From the IMG/VR virus record IMGVR_UViG_3300042876_001141, positions 1-21,533 of that record: a DNA stretch of 21,533 nt. The stretch is one strand, 5' to 3'. Below the pieces are notes generated by a model. The model saw nothing but the letters and a program-made list of their open reading frames with translations. It was not told the DNA's origin and made no database searches. Each line of letters starts with the position of its first letter. Position 1 is the stretch's first letter. Positions 6,388 through 14,982 of this stretch are shown piece after piece. Made by a program: the position numbers and the translations under genes. Source of the stretch: a virus.

Positions 6388-6865
6388 TGACCTCTCGGGT
6401 CATGTTCTCGGCCCGGGCTTGACCTCCCTGGTCATGCTCTTGGCATCCGGCATGACCTCCCAGGTCGTGCTGGTCGAGTCGGAGTCGTGCCGCCTTCTCC
6501 CCCCTGCGGTCCGGACTTGACCTCCCTGGTCATGCCCTCGGCATTCGGCATGACCTCCCAGGTCATGTTGGTCGAGTCGGAGTCGGGCCAACCTCTCTCG
6601 CGTGCGGTCCGGGATTTGACCTCCTTGGTCATGGCCTCGGCATTCGGCATGACCTCCCAGGTCACGTTGGTCGAGTCGGAGTCGTGCCACCTTCTCTCGC
6701 CTGCGGCCGGGACTTGACCTCCTTGGTCATGGCCTCGGCATTCGGCATGACCTCCCAGGTCATGTTGGTCGAGCCGGAGTCATGCCGCCTTCTCCCCCCT
6801 GCGATCCGGACTTGACCTCTCTGGTCATGCCCTCGGCATCCGGCATGACCTCCCAGGTCATGTCG
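6388..6865. repeat. Tandem array of about 98-bp units with eleven phased palindromes
   Basis: Five units start at 6418, 6516, 6615, 6713 and 6811 (98, 99, 98, 98 bp). Each has two inverted repeats TGACC-N5-GGTCA, the second usually TGACCTCCCAGGTCA, then a conserved TTGGTCGAGTCGGAGTC-type segment. Palindromes start at 6388, 6420, 6453, 6518, 6551, 6617, 6650, 6715, 6748, 6813 and 6846, so gaps alternate between about 33 and 65 bp. Only the 6453 copy has a mismatch in an arm. The last unit diverges after 6865. The frames that stay open across it on the minus strand are repeat artefacts. The phasing suggests an array of dimeric protein-binding sites, such as a partition, replication or packaging site. 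A structured RNA is the alternative. Confidence 0.85.
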
Positions 6866-6890
6866 AACGAGGCGCGCCGCCTTTCTGATC

Positions 6891-6934
6891 GCCCCCCCTT
6901 CGTTTCGCCCGTCTCGCCGGTAAATAGAGAGTAG
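6891..6934 (+). promoter_or_regulatory. Copy 2 of the TTCGTT-N16-TAAATA element, upstream of portal
   Basis: A C-rich tract, TTCGTT (6899-6904), 16 bp ending in CTCGCCGG, TAAATA (6921-6926), then GAGAGTAG. It lies 44 nt before the portal ATG. A GTG at 6934 falls where a transcript from such a promoter would begin, so a leaderless start is also possible. Confidence 0.6.
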
Positions 6935-6969
6935 TGGGCCCCGCCTTCGGGCTGGCTACCCGCTCCTCG

Positions 6970-8601
6970 ATGAGCCGACGACGAGCACGATTCAGCCGAA
7001 CCGCCCTTTCTCCTGCAGCCGACCCGGGCCCCGGCCAGGGAGGTCCGCTCCAGGCGTCTGCAGTGGTCATCCCCCCGCTGGCCTCGGCGGCCGCCCTCGA
7101 CCCGTCGGCTTTCTCGAAGGTCGCCGCGACCGAGGCGATCCCGAAGACCTGGGAGGAGCGGGCCCGGAAGGCCTGGGACTACTACGTCGAGGAACCACTC
7201 GTGAAGAACTGCGTGAACTCCTGGCGGACCTTCGCGGTGGGGGACGAGATCGGGTTCGCCAGCGACGACGAGGCGTTCCAGGCCGAAGTCGAGGCGCTCG
7301 CCGGCCGGCTCGGCATCTCGATTTTCGTGAAGGACATGGTCCTCCAGCTCCTCGTCAAGGGAGACGCGGTCGGCTTCAAGCGGTACACGACGGACGCCCG
7401 GGACCTCGAGGAGGTCGTCTGCGTCAACCCGGTCTCGGTGAAGGTGAAGTACGCCGAGGGGGAGCTGGTCGAGGTGACGCAGACGAAGGACGAGACTCCG
7501 GGAGCCGATCCGCTGGATCTTCCGGTCGAGCAGGTCCTCCACCTGAAATGGGACGCGCCGGCCTTCTCGCCCCGGGGGAACTCGCTGGTTCTTCCGGCGT
7601 TCCAGTCGATCGAGCTGCTCCGGGACTACCGACGCGCCGAGCAGGCGATCGCGAGACGCTGGGCGACGCCGTTCCGGCTGCTCAAGGTCGGCGGGGCCTA
7701 CGGCCCCAAGATCGTGATGCCCGACCAGCGGATGCTCGAGCAGGTCCGCGACATGGTCAACAAGATGGACCTGAAGAGCGGCCTGGTCGTGCCCTTCTAC
7801 GTGACGGTCGAGACCCACGGGACCGACGGGCAGGTGCTCAACGTCGAGGACAAGGTGAAGGAGGTCAAGGAGGACATCGTCGTCGCGCTTGGCCTCTCGC
7901 GGTCGCTGGTGACGGGGGACGGCCCCAACTTCGCGACGGCTTCGGTCTCGCTCCAGAAGATGCTGGTGATGGTCCGCGAGATCAAGCACGCTGCGCGTCG
8001 AATCCTCGACTGGGTATTCGACGACTGGCGAAAGCTCCGGGGCCATGGCGACAAGGCGGTCCAATACCTGTTCAACGACCTCGACCCATCGGACGCGGTC
8101 GAGGTCCGCCGGCTCCTCATCGATCTGTACGACCGGAAGCTGATCAGCCGGTCGAGCCTCCAGCTCAAGATGGACCTCGATCCGGACGTCGAGGCTGCGA
8201 ACCGGGAGAACGAGCGGCGCTCGGTCGACATATTCGACGAGAAGCAGGTGAAGCCGATCGTCGACCTGGTGACGGCGACGGTCCTGCCGGTCGAGGCGGC
8301 TCAGGAGCTTCTCGGGATCGAAGCGAAGCCGGCGATCGAGCAGGGGCTCCCGCCGGAGACGGCCCTCGCCGGCCGGGCGGATCTGGCCGGGGAGATCTGC
8401 GATGGCTGCGCGCATTTCGACGAGGCGGAAAACGCCTGCCGGGTCCTTCGGGAAGAGCGGGCATTCGATGCGGCGGCCTGTCGGTTCTTCGAGGGGAGGC
8501 TACCGGTCGGAGCGTCGCTCCGGGGGTCCGAGCTTCCCGCGACATCGCCCGGTGTGCCGGCGCCGGAGCGACAGCCGGGCTGCCCCGGCTGCTCGAAGTG
8601 A
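6970..8601 (+). CDS. Phage portal protein
   Basis: 543 residues from the ATG at 6970. A GTG at 6934 would add 12. The portal forms the ring at the unique capsid vertex through which DNA passes and where the tail attaches. The sequence has the typical order of such proteins: an N-terminal region with TWEERARKAWDYYVEEPLV, a beta-rich part with NPVSVKVKYAEGELVE, then HLKWDAPAFSPRGNSLVLPA, and the long helical stem with VALGLSRSLVTGDGPNFATA and LSPxxAxEVRRLLxDL-like segments. The C-terminus adds C477, C480, C490 and C504 (C-x2-C-x9-C-x13-C), plus a final CPGC at 538-541, which is not usual in portals and may bind a metal. The stop overlaps the next GTG (GTGA). The ribosome-binding site is weak. 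Confidence 0.9.
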   Translation: MSRRRARFSRTALSPAADPGPGQGGPLQASAVVIPPLASAAALDPSAFSKVAATEAIPKTWEERARKAWDYYVEEPLVKNCVNSWRTFAVGDEIGFASDDEAFQAEVEALAGRLGISIFVKDMVLQLLVKGDAVGFKRYTTDARDLEEVVCVNPVSVKVKYAEGELVEVTQTKDETPGADPLDLPVEQVLHLKWDAPAFSPRGNSLVLPAFQSIELLRDYRRAEQAIARRWATPFRLLKVGGAYGPKIVMPDQRMLEQVRDMVNKMDLKSGLVVPFYVTVETHGTDGQVLNVEDKVKEVKEDIVVALGLSRSLVTGDGPNFATASVSLQKMLVMVREIKHAARRILDWVFDDWRKLRGHGDKAVQYLFNDLDPSDAVEVRRLLIDLYDRKLISRSSLQLKMDLDPDVEAANRENERRSVDIFDEKQVKPIVDLVTATVLPVEAAQELLGIEAKPAIEQGLPPETALAGRADLAGEICDGCAHFDEAENACRVLREERAFDAAACRFFEGRLPVGASLRGSELPATSPGVPAPERQPGCPGCSK

Positions 8602-11600
8602 TCGAGGCAGCCGCCGCCAAGAAGCCGCTCACCCAGGCGGAGCGGATCCGGCTCGCGGCGGAGAAGTCGGTTCGGGCGCGGAACCTCTACTCGGCCCAGG
8701 TCGCCGCCGATCTGACCGTCTCGCTCGGGAAGGCCTCGAAGCTCGTCAGGTCGTCGATCCTCGACTTCAAGAGCCCGGGGGGAGTCCCCGCGGGGAAGCT
8801 CCCGGCGCTTCGGGGGCTCGAGAAGCTCCAGGCCGAGATCCGGGAGATCCTGGCGGCCCTCAAGGCCGAGCAGACCCTCCGGTTCCGGAAGGCGGGGAAG
8901 GAGGCGTTCCGGAAGGGGATCTACGCGGGCATCGGGGACTTCGCCGAGGCGCAGCTCCCGTTCTACCGGGACCTCACCTCCGACGGGATCGAGAAGCTCG
9001 CGACCCGGGCCTTCACGGTCGTCGACACGTCGGCGCTCGATTTCCTGACGAACTACAACCTGGTCCTGCTGGGCGACGTCCACCGGGAGCTGGCCGATGG
9101 GATCAAGCGGACGATCCTGACCGGGATTGCGACGGGGAAGGGGGCGGACGACCTGGTTCGGGATCTCGGCCAGGTCATCAAGGACCCGGAGTCGTTCCGG
9201 CACGCGGGATCGAAGGTCTTCTCGAAAGCCCAGTACCGGATGGAGACGATCGCCCGGACGGAAACGCTTCGGGCCCACAACCAGGGGCAGCGGAAGTTCT
9301 ACCGGCTCGTCGGCGTCGAATCGCTCGAGTGGCTGACGGCGGAGGACGAGCGGGTCTGCCCGGTGTGCGGTCCGCTCGACGGAAAGGTATTCCCCGAGGC
9401 GAAGTTTCCGGCGCAGCCGTCCCATCCGAATTGCCGATGCGGGTCGGTCGTAGCTGAACCTCTCGTGGTCTGCGGCGCGAATCTGAAAGCCGTTGCAGAC
9501 GAGGAGGGGATCTCCGGAGCGGGCTGCCTCCTTCCTCCGCAGGCCATCGAGAAACAGGCAGCCGCGGCCGCGGCGGAAGCGAAAGCCCTCAAGGCCGCTT
9601 TCGAGAGCGGGCAGCCCAGCCAGCTCTCCGGGCTGACCGTCAAGCAGCTCCAGACCCTCGCGAAGCAGAACGGCGTCTCGGTCGCTCGCACGAAGGCCGA
9701 CCACCTGAAGCTCCTGGATCTCGCCGAGCCGGGGGTGGACCACACGGGCCTCGGTGGCGACGCCCTCTCCGCGAAGCTGAAGTTCCACGGCATCGGTGCC
9801 CTCCGGACGAAGGAGGAGCTGGTCGCCTTGCTCGCGCAGAAGCAGGCGGCGCTCGTTCAGGCGCAGCAGATCGCGGCCCAGGTCGCGAAGGTCCCCGCCT
9901 CGGGAGGTCTCCACGACCTCACCGTCTCCGAGCTGCAGGAGATGGCGAAGGCGAAGGGGATTCCGATCAGCCTGACGAAGCAGGACGTGGTCGAGATGCT
10001 CGACGAGCTCGAGCCGGGGGTGGACCACTCGGGACTGACGGGAACGGCCCTCGCCGAAGCGAAGGCGAAGCTGGGACTGACGCCACTCAAGAACAAGAAA
10101 CAGCTGGCAGCCGCGCTCGAGAAGGTGGCCGGACACGACCTCGCCGAGGCGGCGAAGCAGGAGGCGGTGGAGGCCGCCGAGACGGCCGCGGTCAACGCCG
10201 CGAAGACCGCCCTCGAGGAGGCCAGCAGCGCCGTCGTCGTCCCCGCCTCGCCGCTCGGTTGGTCCGACTTCCTCGATTCGGTGAAGAAGGTCGAGTCGGC
10301 CATCGCCGGTGGCGGAAAGCTCCCCCAAGCCCTCCTCGAGAAACACGCGAAGGTCCTGACCCTGAAGACGAATCTGTTCTTCGATCAGATCGTCGGGAAG
10401 AACCTCTCCGAGCTGAAGGACATCGCGAAGCTCACCAAGGTCAAGCACTGGCAGTGGGCCTCGAAGGACGAGCTGATCACGCTGCTGACCAACACCAACC
10501 CCGCGAAGATCGACGCGGCGAAGGCCGCGATCGAAGCGAAACACACGGTCTGGTATGCGAAGTACGGGGGCGGGAAGAAGAAGGGGGCGGCCCCCGCGGC
10601 GGCGCCCAGTGTCGCGAAGCCGCCCGCTCCGCCCGCGCCAGCTCCGAGCCCGATGCCGGCGCCGCCGCCGGTCGTGGCCCCTCCAGCTCCGACTCCGGCG
10701 ATCGTTTCGCCGAAGGCCACCCCGGTCCCCTCGGTCCCGAAGGCCGCCCCCGCGGCCAATGCTCCGGCCCCGGTCTTCGCCCGCAAGGGCTCCGAGTTCG
10801 AGGCCGTCGACGATGCCTGGAAGGAGATCGGGAAACCCTCCCGGTTCAAGTTTCTCGAGGTCGCCAAGATCGAAGGGGCCCACCGGAAGGAGTTCTGGGT
10901 CGACGACGCCGGCGAGAAGTGGCTCTTCAAGCCCGTGTCGTCGACGTCCGAGGCATTCCGGGCGGCGGGAGACGAGGCCGCGTACCGAATCGGGCGCCTG
11001 ATCCACGGCGACGCCATCGAGGTGCGGGTCGTGTCGCTCGGTGGGAAGACCGGATCGATCCAGAAGTGGAAGACCAACCTCGCCGGCAAGTTCGACTTCC
11101 GGGACCTCGCCCCCGAGGAACTCTCCTTCGACGAGATCGCCCAGGTCCAGCGGGAGCACGTCATCGACTGGCTGATCTCGAACCACGACGCCCACCCGAA
11201 GCAATTCCTGCGGGGAACGAAGGGCGAGGTCTGGGGCATCGACAAGGGGCAGCTCTTCAAGTATTTCGGCTCGGACCGCCTCGATGTCGAGTATCACCCA
11301 AATGGGGTACACGGCGAGAAAGAGCCTTTCTATAACACGCTGTTTCGGGCGGCGAAGCAGGGGAAGGTCCAGTTCGACCCGGGCGCCACCCTGGCCGCGA
11401 TCCGCGAGGCCGAGAAGATCCCCGAGGCGGACTACCTCGCCATCCTGAAGCCCTACGCCGACGGCCGATTCGGGAAGAACGAAGCCGCGAAGCAGGCCTT
11501 CCTCGACCAGGCACTCGCACGAAAGAAGAACCTTCGGCGGGACTTCGAGGATTTCTACTCGGGGATCCTCGGGAAGAAGGACTTTCGCTTCGAGGACGCG

Positions 11601-13313
11601 GCGAAGGCGGTGACGAAGAGTCGCCTCGGGCCCTCCGAGGAGGCGCTGCTCCACGACGTCGAGTCGCTCGGCTGGCAGGGGAAGGTCCTCCCGTTCGACG
11701 AGGGGGACGTCGAGGACCAGAACGCGCTCATCTGGGTGGAGACGGCCGGAGGGAAGCCCCGGACCGTCGTGAAGATGAAGCTCCGCCCCGAGGCGGAAGC
11801 GAAGCTCCTCAAGAAACTCGGGAAGGTGGCGCCGGAGACGAGCCTCCCAAAGGTCGGCGAGCCTCTGGCCGAGGACGAGTTCGCCAACACGATCCTGCTG
11901 GCGGTCAAGACCTGCCACACCCACAAGGAGGACGGCGCCTACAACGCAGTGAAACTGGCGGCGGCCCAGGGGCTTCGGCCGAAGCTCCTGGAGCTGGCGA
12001 AGGCCGTCGACCCGGACGTGAAGGCGATGGCCGAGGGGTACCTCGGCTGGCTCGACCGGATCGATGCGGCGGTTGCCGCGGAGGGCGTTCCCGAGGGGGG
12101 GAAGTTCGCGGCCTACCTCCGGAAGCACGCGCCCCCGAAGGCGAAAGAGAAGCCGGCCGACGTTCCGTTCGTCGTCAAGAAGACGAAGATCCGACATCCG
12201 AAGCGGACCATCGCGAAGGGACAGCTAACGGCCACCGACGAGCTGGCCGACAATTCGGCTCTCTTCAAGAGCTCGGCGGTCGAGGCAGGGGAGCAATTCG
12301 AAGTCGACCTGCCCGACGGGGGACGGATCGTCTACCGCCCCTGGTCCGAAAAGAACGCCTACGCCCAACGGGGAGAGCTCGAGCTCTACCTTCCTGGGAA
12401 GGTCGATCCGGATCGGCTCGATGCCGCAATGGGAGCCCTGGGCGACCTCGGCATCAGCTCGCGCGTCGCCGATCCGATCGATGCCGAGCTGCTCTACCTC
12501 CAGAAGCAGGCCTATCTCACCAAGGCGCATCTCGACTCGGACTACCAGGACCTCGTGGCCAAGCTCGACAAAGACGGGGCAAGCCGCGACGAGCGGATCG
12601 CGGCGCTCCGGGCCTTCTGGGAGCAGCGGTTGGGTGTCCCGGACTTGACCAAGCTGCCGGGATACGCCCCACTCGGCGAGTACCAGCTCGCGTTCCAGGG
12701 CGGGAAGGGGGCCGCCGGCTACCGCCACCAGTACCGGTTCGACCTTTCGGACGACGATCTCGAAAAGAAGATGGCCGGCTACGCGCTGTTCCATCACGTG
12801 ACGAACGAAAGGGACCTGCCGTCCCTCGTCGACATCCTCCTCGAGCACAACGGGGCGTTCGTCTCGACGATCGAGAAGCTCCGGATCGGAGTGCCGGTCG
12901 GTGGGATGTCCCCCGAGGCCGATATGAACTCCGGCGGGGCGAGCTACTTCTTCACCCGGATCCAGAAGATCCCGGCCGGAAAGAAGGCGCCGAACATCGG
13001 CTTCTACTTCAAGAAACGGTTGCTTCGGCGGATGGACGCGATCTCCTACGCGCACGACCACTACGGCCGGGTGACGGACAACTTTGTGACCTCTCATCGC
13101 GGGAGCACGCCAGCCGACTGGAAGAAGTTCGCCGGCCTCGGGGGGAACGAGACGATCCTGAAGTACTCGGTCACCCTCCTGGACAACATCGAGACGATCG
13201 GCGTGAAGAATCTGGCCGATCGAAAGAAAGTGATTGAGATGTTCCACAAGAGAGGGATGGTGTCCCTACCCGATGGCCGGAAGGTCGAGGACATCGTGGT
13301 GGTGGCGGACTAG
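8598..13313 (+). CDS. Giant MuF-type minor head protein with kinase-like and conserved C-terminal domains
   Basis: 1571 residues, from a GTG at 8598 that overlaps the portal stop. Residues about 110-285 are the MuF head-morphogenesis domain: ARTET (219-223), EW at 244-245, C254-x2-C257, LDGKVFP and H276-PNCRC. Residues about 343-640 hold three SAP/HeH-like short helical repeats (LTVKQLQTLAKQNGV, LTVSELQEMAKAKGI, LSELKDIAKL). A Pro/Ala linker spans about 665-732. Residues about 735-990 resemble HipA/PI-kinase-like enzymes: K778 in WLFKP, SNHDAHPKQFL (N862, D864, H866) and GIDKGQLF (D882). The last 180 residues carry HHVTNERDLPSLV, GGASYFFTR and NETILKYSV, reminiscent of ADP-ribosyltransferase folds. 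That last reading is tentative. MuF proteins sit inside the head near the portal, so the enzyme parts may be injected with DNA. Confidence 0.85.
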   Translation: MIEAAAAKKPLTQAERIRLAAEKSVRARNLYSAQVAADLTVSLGKASKLVRSSILDFKSPGGVPAGKLPALRGLEKLQAEIREILAALKAEQTLRFRKAGKEAFRKGIYAGIGDFAEAQLPFYRDLTSDGIEKLATRAFTVVDTSALDFLTNYNLVLLGDVHRELADGIKRTILTGIATGKGADDLVRDLGQVIKDPESFRHAGSKVFSKAQYRMETIARTETLRAHNQGQRKFYRLVGVESLEWLTAEDERVCPVCGPLDGKVFPEAKFPAQPSHPNCRCGSVVAEPLVVCGANLKAVADEEGISGAGCLLPPQAIEKQAAAAAAEAKALKAAFESGQPSQLSGLTVKQLQTLAKQNGVSVARTKADHLKLLDLAEPGVDHTGLGGDALSAKLKFHGIGALRTKEELVALLAQKQAALVQAQQIAAQVAKVPASGGLHDLTVSELQEMAKAKGIPISLTKQDVVEMLDELEPGVDHSGLTGTALAEAKAKLGLTPLKNKKQLAAALEKVAGHDLAEAAKQEAVEAAETAAVNAAKTALEEASSAVVVPASPLGWSDFLDSVKKVESAIAGGGKLPQALLEKHAKVLTLKTNLFFDQIVGKNLSELKDIAKLTKVKHWQWASKDELITLLTNTNPAKIDAAKAAIEAKHTVWYAKYGGGKKKGAAPAAAPSVAKPPAPPAPAPSPMPAPPPVVAPPAPTPAIVSPKATPVPSVPKAAPAANAPAPVFARKGSEFEAVDDAWKEIGKPSRFKFLEVAKIEGAHRKEFWVDDAGEKWLFKPVSSTSEAFRAAGDEAAYRIGRLIHGDAIEVRVVSLGGKTGSIQKWKTNLAGKFDFRDLAPEELSFDEIAQVQREHVIDWLISNHDAHPKQFLRGTKGEVWGIDKGQLFKYFGSDRLDVEYHPNGVHGEKEPFYNTLFRAAKQGKVQFDPGATLAAIREAEKIPEADYLAILKPYADGRFGKNEAAKQAFLDQALARKKNLRRDFEDFYSGILGKKDFRFEDAAKAVTKSRLGPSEEALLHDVESLGWQGKVLPFDEGDVEDQNALIWVETAGGKPRTVVKMKLRPEAEAKLLKKLGKVAPETSLPKVGEPLAEDEFANTILLAVKTCHTHKEDGAYNAVKLAAAQGLRPKLLELAKAVDPDVKAMAEGYLGWLDRIDAAVAAEGVPEGGKFAAYLRKHAPPKAKEKPADVPFVVKKTKIRHPKRTIAKGQLTATDELADNSALFKSSAVEAGEQFEVDLPDGGRIVYRPWSEKNAYAQRGELELYLPGKVDPDRLDAAMGALGDLGISSRVADPIDAELLYLQKQAYLTKAHLDSDYQDLVAKLDKDGASRDERIAALRAFWEQRLGVPDLTKLPGYAPLGEYQLAFQGGKGAAGYRHQYRFDLSDDDLEKKMAGYALFHHVTNERDLPSLVDILLEHNGAFVSTIEKLRIGVPVGGMSPEADMNSGGASYFFTRIQKIPAGKKAPNIGFYFKKRLLRRMDAISYAHDHYGRVTDNFVTSHRGSTPADWKKFAGLGGNETILKYSVTLLDNIETIGVKNLADRKKVIEMFHKRGMVSLPDGRKVEDIVVVAD

Positions 13314-13339
13314 CCGCCCGAAAGGAGAGGCCAGGAAGG

Positions 13340-13819
13340 ATGAAGGAGCTCTTCGAAACCGAGAAGGCAAAGGCCCAGGCGCTGTTCGACTGGCCGAACC
13401 GCGAGGGCTCCTGGATGCGGGTGGCGAACCCCGGGGGCGAGCCGCTACGGCTGGGGCTCGTCGACAGCTTCACCGTCACCCGGGTCGCGCCGGAAATCTC
13501 GGCCGCCGGTGAGGTCCGCAAGGTGGCCTTCTGGCTCATGTGGAAGAGCGCCGGCTACGACGAGGGGTCGCAGTTCGCCCACACCGTGAAGGTCGTCGAA
13601 TGGCGCCGGGAGGACCCCAACGAGATCGACTTCCTCGACGACCGCGGCTGGTGGCACCACGTCGAGGGGCTCGTCCCGCCCCAGGAGCCGGAGTTCGTCG
13701 CCGACTGGCGACGCTGGCAGCGCTACAAGGCGGAGAACCGGGAGCGGTTCGAGATGCTGGATGCCGACCTCCTCGAGGAGCACACCCGGATCGCCGAGGA
13801 GTGGGAGGCCGGGGAATGA
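13340..13819 (+). CDS. Hypothetical protein after the MuF gene
   Basis: 159 residues with two Shine-Dalgarno-like stretches (AAAGGAGA and AGGAAGG) just upstream. It is acidic and Trp-rich. The middle alternates beta strands (LGLVDSFTVTRVAPEI, then KVAFWLMWKSAGYD) and the C-terminus is a charged helix (LLEEHTRIAEEWEAGE). I do not recognise the family. The stop overlaps the next ATG (ATGA), so it is coupled to the following gene and to the head operon. A virion or assembly accessory is possible from context. Confidence 0.75.
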   Translation: MKELFETEKAKAQALFDWPNREGSWMRVANPGGEPLRLGLVDSFTVTRVAPEISAAGEVRKVAFWLMWKSAGYDEGSQFAHTVKVVEWRREDPNEIDFLDDRGWWHHVEGLVPPQEPEFVADWRRWQRYKAENRERFEMLDADLLEEHTRIAEEWEAGE

Positions 13820-14166
13820 AGTTCCGGACGATGATCGAGTACGCGAGGCGGGGTCCGCTCGAGGAGCCGCGGTACGAGCCGATCGGCGTCTGGGTCCAGG
13901 GGCCAGGGCCGGGGCTCGATCTTGAAATCGTCTTCCTCCCCGGGAACGAGGAGGCCGAGGACGCGGCCATGTGGGTCATCAACCGGCTCGTCGAAGCTGG
14001 CGTGAAGACCCTGCAGCCCGACTTTCTCGAGTACCACCAGGAGACGATGAGCCCCTATGAGGGAGTGCGGGGCGAGATTCGGGAGACGGACGAGTGCGGG
14101 GGGGCGGAGGCGTGCGCGAGGGCGATACTGGCCGAGCTCGGGGAGCGGAACCTCCATCGCGGTTGA
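13816..14166 (+). CDS. Hypothetical protein, coupled to the previous gene
   Basis: 116 residues. It starts within the ATGA overlap with the previous stop, with GGGGA close upstream. The sequence (EPIGVWVQGPGPGLDLEIVF, then MWVINRLVEAGVKTLQPDF) suggests a small alpha/beta protein. No known motif is visible and there is no signal peptide. It is the last gene of this operon before a convergent cargo gene. Function unknown. Confidence 0.7.
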   Translation: MKFRTMIEYARRGPLEEPRYEPIGVWVQGPGPGLDLEIVFLPGNEEAEDAAMWVINRLVEAGVKTLQPDFLEYHQETMSPYEGVRGEIRETDECGGAEACARAILAELGERNLHRG

Positions 14167-14202
14167 GATGCAGGAGGAAGATGTCGATCGCGCATACTCG
14201 AG

Positions 14203-14916
14203 CTAGGAAAGTGCGTGCATGCCTTGACAGGTCTTCTTGAGGAACCGAACGGTCGCGGCGTACTTTCTTCGGCTCCTGCATGAATCCGCCGTCGCGCTAA
14301 GTGACTTTAGCGCCGAGACTGCGCCAGTGGTGGTGGGTCCCCATTGAACAGCGTGACTCATCGGAGTGACGCATCTCTTGGCGGGAACGGGGTATTCCAC
14401 GACGTCTTCGACGCCTTTGATCCGTGAACCCAGGAGAGGATGCTGGATCACGGTCGCGTGGAGCCCAACTCCGATCCATTCCTGGCTTTCAGCCGCCAAG
14501 AATGCGTCTACGATCGGCTGCCCGACGAAGACTCCTCCCGCGAGGTCCAAGACGCATTCGCCGTAAGCGATCGCGCCCCGGAATGGCCAGCCCGACTCCA
14601 AGGCTCGAGCTTCAAGATCGGCGACGCACGAGATTAGAGTCCGAAGCTCTTCCCACCCGTCGTCACAGCAGAGGAGAACGGAGTCGCTGAAGATGGCTCG
14701 GCCGACCGTCCATTTTTCTAAACCCCTGGCTGAACCGACAGGAAGCGAAGAGCAATAAGCTGCGAGCCTCAGGAGCTGCCGATAGTCGCTGACGAGTTGC
14801 GTCAGAGGAGTTCTTTTCAGTCGATTCTTGAATCCGAGAACGTCCAGGACAGCGACGAACGCCTGGCTCGGGCGATCAGTCGGAGTGAACGCCGGGCGGG
14901 TTTTCTCGATGGTCAT
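14203..14916 (-). CDS. Orphan nucleotide-cyclase-like protein (class III cyclase fold candidate)
   Basis: 237 residues on the strand opposite to the head genes. The core shows FVAVLDVLGFKN (D25), FSDSVLLCCDD (D78), FRGAIAYGEC (R113-G114) and VFVGQPIVDAFLAAESQEW. This order (Asp on a first strand, a second Asp in 'sDs', then 'RGaI.yGe' and 'G.aiv.A...E') is that of class III adenylate/guanylate cyclase-like domains, including the pyrimidine cyclases of Pycsar defence. The two Asp would bind the metals. No partner effector (TIR or membrane protein) is adjacent. The start at 14916 has GGGGAG 9 nt upstream. Opposite strand, milder codon bias and its own possible -10 (TAGAAT at 14976-14981) suggest a cargo gene expressed apart from the phage lytic genes. 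Confidence 0.6.
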   Translation of the reverse strand: MTIEKTRPAFTPTDRPSQAFVAVLDVLGFKNRLKRTPLTQLVSDYRQLLRLAAYCSSLPVGSARGLEKWTVGRAIFSDSVLLCCDDGWEELRTLISCVADLEARALESGWPFRGAIAYGECVLDLAGGVFVGQPIVDAFLAAESQEWIGVGLHATVIQHPLLGSRIKGVEDVVEYPVPAKRCVTPMSHAVQWGPTTTGAVSALKSLSATADSCRSRRKYAATVRFLKKTCQGMHALS

Positions 14917-14982
14917 CCCATGGTTCTCCCCAAACGGTCGTCTGCGTTCATCCGTCGGCGTGACGACCACTCTGAATTCTAG

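Noticed and set aside
6400-6690. Repeat-peptide open frames (MTREVK / MTWEVM type) in the tandem array
   Set aside because: The frames exist only because the 98-bp unit has few stops, copies change frame, and no ribosome-binding site precedes them. The conserved feature is the palindrome, not the peptide.
6388-6865. CRISPR array
   Set aside because: Units are about 98 bp and nearly identical throughout. There are no unique spacers between short repeats and no cas genes.
6760-8415. 551-codon open frame on the minus strand
   Set aside because: Antisense to portal. Its C-terminus repeats the tandem-array translation, so it is a shadow, not a gene.
8301-12197. 1298-codon open frame on the minus strand
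   Set aside because: It lies wholly antisense to the portal end and the MuF gene. Stop codons are rare on that frame because of GC-rich codons, and the product is a Leu/Arg/Glu/Asp-biased shadow.
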